Positions 31,569 through 37,138 of a stretch of DNA of 37,138 bases are shown here, piece by piece (the first letter of the stretch is position 1; every line of letters starts with the position of its first letter). Below the pieces are notes generated by a model. That model did no database searches, was not told where the DNA came from, and worked only from the letters and a program-made list of their open reading frames with translations. Origin of the DNA: Jaapia argillacea MUCL 33604 (Eukaryota > Basidiomycota > Agaricomycetes > Jaapiales > Jaapiaceae); assembly GCA_000697665.1 (NCBI GenBank), contig KL197718.1, positions 1-37,138 on the forward strand, in the 5' to 3' direction. Made by a program: the position numbers and the translations under genes.

Positions 31569-34500
31569 ATGTCTGACTTCAAGATTTACTCCAGAGAGCT
31601 TTCCAGCCTAATTTATGGACACCCGCTATGGGAACCGAATCCTGTCGGTTATCGTCGGGTCGAGATTGGAGATGTTGGATACCTCCGACGTGGGGCTTTT
31701 CGACGTCTCTTCAATATCCTCCTACCCGCCGATGATCCATCACACGAGGGGTGGGGTGTGCCCAGTACATTCGAGCAACTTGTTGTTCCCCAGCCACTCT
31801 CAGATTCAGACTCTCCGCTTGGTCCAGGAACTTACCACTCGAGGTCTGTTCGCACTTTGTCCGCTAGCGCCACCGTATCTGGGCGAGTCTTCCTTTTACT
31901 TCATGTGCTCTTAGTGATTGAAAGATATCGTGTGTTTAGCAATCAAATCGTTGTCCCTGAAGGAGGTCTGAGTTTCTCTTGCTCGGGGCAAGATGGAGCA
32001 ACCCTGATCCTCTTCGAACCCGCGCAACGGGACGACGCCGTCCGCGACAGACTTTTCGAGCAATACATCAACCATCACTGGCGCTCTTGGGAGAGGTTCG
32101 TCGAGGAGCAAGGCCTATTAGTCCAGTTGTCTGATATCGTCCTTGTGACCGGACGCGATCTTACCACCCGTTGGTCCATGGCTGCTTTTGCCAACTCGTC
32201 GATGTCTCTTGGGGGCACCGTCAGTGCTCAAGTACCCGGTGCGGTCTCAGCGACATTCTCCGTCAGCGCAGGGTGGCAGTGCGATCGTTCCACCTTCCAT
32301 CATGCGGGACCACAACTTTCGCAGTTGGAGCCTACCATTTCTGAAGCGGTCGAGGTCGGAGGTCCCTACCCTCTCAACCAATGTGTTTTCCTACGAGGTT
32401 TTATCGCGAAGCGACGGAAGATTCTTCCTCAAATCCAGATCTTGAGGGCCAGTGCTGGGCCGCACAATCTGCCAGGGAGCGGCGACAGGCGTCCTCCAAA
32501 GGATATAGCGACCGTTACTGAGGTCAACACCGGATCTTCAGATGAAGACACCGAGTTCGAACCGGCGGATAATGATCAAGTTGTTCCAATAGTTTTTGAC
32601 AGTCGAACATTGCTAAAGATCTCAACAGTCCTCAAACATCTTGCATATCATTTTGGACTACATCTTGGATGTGAGATGATCCGTTTGGGTTTTCGTTTTC
32701 TCTTATGCAAGGGGGCTGTTTTTCTTAGCATTCGAAAGCCTCCATTGCCGTCGCCCATCACAGAGATTTAGCCTTCGTCTCAGAGGTAAGGGACATGACC
32801 CTTCATGTTTCATACAGTACGAACTTATCTGGGTGTACAGGGAGGTACTGGCGTCGAAGACTTGGAGGCTTTGTTGCAACAGAAACGCCCGCAGATCTCG
32901 ATTGTTGATGATGGTGCGTTATTCATTCCTCGGTTTTCTCCCGCTAAGTATTATCACTTTCAGTGGGGACGATTATCCACGGAGATCCAACGACCCCTTC
33001 TCCTTCCATAGATCAATGCATCCAAAATCTGCCTGAGACCTCCTTAGCAGATGCTTCGGCTCTCTCTGGACCGCTGTTGCTTTCCCATGTCTCACAGCCT
33101 CCAAGAAGTGTCGACAGTGTGGGTGCGAGGCGTACCTCTCCCGATGTGAACAAAGACTCTTCCTCCACCATGACGTTGGCAGTTGTCAGCCCGTACAAAG
33201 TCAGTGGAAATCGCATCAATTTGAAGCCCGACTAAGTGATCTTGCTTGCTTGTAGGACCTAACTGGGAATGTGAAAATGATTAGTAAACAATGTATCGCT
33301 GTTGGAGGCTTTGCAGACATCTTTAAGGGGAAGTGGACCGACCCTTCTGGTATCTCAACAACCGTACGGCTCCATATATCTTTCAGATGGAGACCAGTCA
33401 TAATCTTTTTACGTCTACAGGTCGCCATCAAGGTAGTGCGAGCAATGAATGTTGATGCCAGCAAGCTGAGCGCATCCACTTGGGAAACCTTCGTACGAGT
33501 GTGTATCAACCCAATTTTTGACGTCATTCTTTCTAAATACTCTCTCAGAGACTCAATCAGGAGAGTGAGCTTTGGCACCGTCTCAAACATCGTAACCTCC
33601 TTCCCTTCCTCGGCATCTCTTACTTTAAGCAATTCGGGGGATGTCCCGGCCTTATCTTCCCCTATTGCGACTTCGGTCCAGTCATGGTCTACCTGAAACA
33701 TCATCAGGCCAACCGACTGACAATTGTGTGTGTCCGAAAAAAAACCAATCTCATGTAACTTATGAATGTTCCCAGGCACGACAAATTGCTTTGGGGCTTC
33801 AATACTTGCACAACAACGGTGTCGTTCACGGAGACCTGAAATCAGTATGTGATTGCGCACGTGTTCATCGTCGTGTTCGTACTGATGAAAGGATCTCCAG
33901 AATAATGTCTTGATCGACGAACATGGGGTACCACTTTTGGCTGACTTTGGTCACTCCCAGCTGAGAGGACACCATCGCTTCACAACGACTTTGGCTTCAA
34001 CATGTAGATATCGGGCTCCTGAAGTTATATTTAGTGAACCGTCTGCGGAAACGGGGATGGTGGTTCCCAATATCATGTTGAACGAGAAGAGCGACGTATA
34101 TAGCTTTGGCATGACAGTGTTGGAGGTGAGTGTGTCTGCGCAAACTGAAAGTCTTTCGACTAAGCCATACCAGATCTTCAGTGGCAAGGAGCCATACTAT
34201 CACTTCCTAAGTGAAGCATCGGTAGTCACAGCTGTTGGTCAAGGCACGCTCCCAAGGCCGGACGAATATCCTGAAATTCCGGCGTACTTCTGGCCGATTT
34301 TTGAACGACTTTGCGCTTTTGATCCAAACACGCGGTTCGATACGACCACAGCCTTACATGCTCTCCCTCAGAACTCTTCTGACACTGCGCCAGACTCCCT
34401 GCAGGTGCCACCAATGCAAACAACCACCCTTGTCCCCCAATACGCCCTGAATCCAGATGCCAATGCTCAACTATCGTGGACTGCTTCCTGTCCCCCTGAC

Positions 34501-35890
34501 AACAAGCGCTTTCCTCAGTCTCATCGCCGTTTTTCAAGGGCTGCCTCTCCCGTGAAGGCAGGCTATTTTTCCCTTTATATCGTGGTATGCAACTTACCTG
34601 GAGGGTTGTTGAAGGACTTGAGTGACCGACTAATAATAAATTCGACCCTTTCCAGACTTGGCGGCTATTCTAATGTTTACGAAGGGCGGTTGTTGGGAGA
34701 GCATGGAGGAGCCGGTAGTATAGCTGTACGGCAATTGGTTTCAAAGTGAGAAGCATTACTCAAGCAGGTTGCAGGTTGCCATCAAAATTCCTCGCCCCCC
34801 ACACGGCATGCGCGCAGATGATATGGCTGAATTCCAGCGGGTGAGTCGGGCCCAGTATTTCTCATGAACGTCTCCTTTTCATCTATCAGTAGAAATTCGA
34901 GCGGGAGTGTTGTGCTTGGCATGACTTAGATCATACCAATATTCTGAAGTTTCTTGGGATAGCGAAGGTCCAAGGGCACCCAGGTCTCACCTTTGTCTCT
35001 CCATATTGTAAGAATTGGTCGGTTGTGGTGTACCTTCAAGCAACAGGCGGCCCGATCGACAGGTTGAGCTTAGTATGTGTTGTAAATTCTTATTTTGACA
35101 TACTTGCCGAATTCTCCAAGGTCATAGGCGTTGCCGAAGGGCTCTCTTACCTGCATGAACATGACGTTATTCATGGCGACTTGAAGGGGGTGATCGTCTC
35201 CAATTATCCTCTGTGTATCCCTATCTCTGACCTTTCTTCTCCAGTACAATGTGCTCATTGATGATCATGGTCGACCATTATTGGCCGGTTTTGGTCAATC
35301 ACAGATAGTTGGAGTCGATGAGTTCACCAGATCCCCGTCTCACTCGCCTCGCCACACAGCACCCGAAATTCTACTACGGGATATCCCAGAAGATGAATTT
35401 TCAAGTGACGGCTACCTACCTCTAATTTCTACGAAAGAGAGCGATGTTTATAGTCTCGGGATGACAGCACTGGAGGTTAGTTTGGCTCCTTTTTATTCCG
35501 GTTGTTGCTGGGAGATGCCCTTGACGTCTTCTTTATACATTCATTTGTGGACCGGTCGGCATCCCACTCCATTCCCGCTCCTACTTATTATCATGGTTTG
35601 CCTGTGCTCACCTAACCTTTTGACGCGGCTCAAACATACAGATTTTTTCGGGAAAACGGCCGTATTTCTGGAAGGCGAACGACATGACTGTGGTGATGGA
35701 ACTAATGCAAGGAAATTTGCCCCCTTCGCGGAGGTACCCCAACATAGATGGGCCTACATGGCAGGTGTTAAGCAGACTATGGGTCCACGCACCCGAGGAG
35801 AGGATGAAGTCGGGAGATGCATTGAGAGAGCTGAAGTCGATTCACCGTGAGGGTACCCCGGGAGTAATTCCCTCCACGACCACGATGTAA
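31569..35890 (+). CDS. Composite: orphan IGDVGY module plus two kinase domains
   Basis: Eighteen exons join in phase: 31569-31882, 31940-32579, 32629-32670, 32729-32785, 32841-32913, 32964-33199, 33256-33363, 33421-33492, 33549-33725, 33776-33844, 33901-34125, 34174-34551, 34615-34725, 34775-34840, 34893-35072, 35121-35189, 35245-35475 and 35642-35890. The product is about 1,098 residues. Part 1 (1 to about 351): orphan Agaricomycete module, MSDFKIYSRELSS, VEIGDVGYLRRGAFRRLFN, LEQ-like helices, then HIILDYILD and SIAVAHHRDLAFVSE. Part 2 (about 455-760): kinase with VGGFADIFKG, Lys494, HGDLKS 591-596, ADFG 610-613 and APE. Part 3 (798-1098): kinase with Lys838, HGDLKG 934-939 and AGFG 953-956 in place of ADFG. 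It may instead be two or three genes, but no stop interrupts the frame. The first intron would be GC-AG. Confidence 0.6.
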
Positions 35891-37138
35891 CCCCAAGACA
35901 CTGCTAGTATGGTACCACCTCGTCTGGCCATGCGTATTGTATGGACTGAGGTCCGCCTGTGCACGCACACCGTCACTATCGTCACAATTTCTTTCGCTGT
36001 TTCGTTTTCGGATTTTCCTTCTCTGCGTCCCTCTTTCACAAGACTGACATCGATTTCCTTTTATCGTACTAGTCACCCTTGCTTATTATCACATCGACTC
36101 GAGGCTATCTCTTGCTATTATCCAGTCGTGTTTACTATTCTTCACATTTCTTTCATACCTATGGTCCTTTCGCATAACCCCTGTATAAAGTACATCGGTC
36201 TCCTCCTCAAATCTGTCCTGTGTCTCGCTTAGATTCCTCCATCCTGGTATCGACGATCGTAGTGTCGGCGCCGCGGCAAGCGTTAGTCCCTGACTCCCCG
36301 ACTCAAAGGAGGGTTCTGTCGAAGGCAAATGAACACGTCTCCCGCCAAAGCCATTGACGTTAGGACTATGAATTTGTCAGCAAGTTCGAGACTTCGTCGT
36401 CATTGTTGTTCAACACCAGCATCATCAGCAGAGGTTCAGGCAGAATGTTCTGCATCGTCTGTGGCCTGTTTCTACCCTGTTTGACTCGGAACCAGCTTTC
36501 GCACCGTACCGACGCTTGACCGCAGGCGACAAGGACTGGATGAGGTTCGTCATCTGGCACATACGAGACAATATGTGTTCCATGCACTCGCTGGAATAGT
36601 TTCGGGTGGGACCACAGTGAGACCGAGGTTCCTCACCATTTCCCCCTCGTCGTCTCCTGCTCTACACCACCAAACCTGTAAATTGTCAACAGGATCCCAA
36701 GAAGTTGTTATTGTTGTGGGATCGTAGGATAGATTATTTTGTGCCCAGGATTGAGGTCAGGTTGTCGCTCTCGAAATGGTCTCAACCCATCGTTTGCAGA
36801 AGTGACAATCTGCCGCGGCGAAAATGTTGCTCTGCCATTGCCTCTACAACACCACGCAGGCCTCGGCGGCAGCACCTTAGTGACATCAAAATGTCATGCA
36901 TTCGACATTGTCTCCCCTGAGCTGGCCCAGAGATAGTTCGGACTTCAAGCCTGCAACAATATAAAGCGCTTGCGCGGCCTTGCATTGCCACGTCGAACTT
37001 GTCACCTCCCACAACACTTGTCCACTGTCCCGTTATTCCTTTTCTCATCGACTTGCTTTCCTGCTTGACCCTGCGCTTCGTCCAGGGCCTTGAGTATCTG
37101 TGCAAAACNCGAAGACAGCTATCCGACAACACACAGGT
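35891..37138. other. Right end, no gene recognised
   Basis: This is the 3' flank of the composite gene plus about 1.2 kb with only short open frames on both strands. One undetermined base is at 37109. A frame at 36782-37132 (minus) runs off near the window edge without recognisable motifs and may be noise. Confidence 0.4.

Noticed and set aside
31329-32771. Single-exon protein of 480 residues
   Set aside because: The frame after 32580 gives unlikely sequence, while a different frame behind a plausible acceptor recovers HIILDYILD and the following family-like motif. The start at 31569 also fits better than 31329.

Overview
This window looks like nuclear DNA of a filamentous basidiomycete, most likely an Agaricomycete. 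Genes are dense and on both strands. Nearly all are split by many short GT-AG introns of about 45-65 bases. The content is typical of mushroom-forming fungi: lineage-expanded TKL-type kinases, an F-box protein, a secreted fungalysin and IPC synthase. I cannot name the genus. All exon models below were assembled by eye from splice signals, reading phase and family motifs; none was tested against transcripts or databases.

The left 15.7 kb is dominated by a tandem segmental duplication with a unit of about 6.9 kb. Each unit holds a kinase with a long disordered tail (minus), a divergently transcribed proline-rich nuclear-type orphan (plus), and ZIP metal-transporter sequence (minus). In the right unit the ZIP gene is complete (8 exons, His-rich loop). 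In the left unit only a broken 3' fragment remains, so the left unit is the truncated derivative. The right orphan gene carries a 258-base assembly gap.

The middle (16.0-30.6 kb) is a run of mostly housekeeping genes. They are a METTL7-like methyltransferase, inositol phosphorylceramide synthase AUR1, an M36 fungalysin, a Rab18-like GTPase, a small coiled-coil/disordered protein, an F-box protein and tafazzin. Several act on membranes or lipids (AUR1, tafazzin, Rab18-like, METTL7-like), but their spacing and orientation do not suggest a cluster. About 2.3 kb between AUR1 and fungalysin has no recognisable gene.

The right end (31.6-35.9 kb) is the most interesting locus. Eighteen exons join in one open frame and would encode about 1,098 residues: an orphan Agaricomycete module with an IGDVGY motif, then a TKL-type kinase, then a second kinase domain. 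The second domain is a close paralogue of the two kinases at the left end. It has lost the DFG aspartate (reads GFG) and lacks their tail. The kinases form a mosaic: B and C match best in the kinase domain, while A and B match best in the tail and flanks, which implies recombination or uneven divergence among copies.
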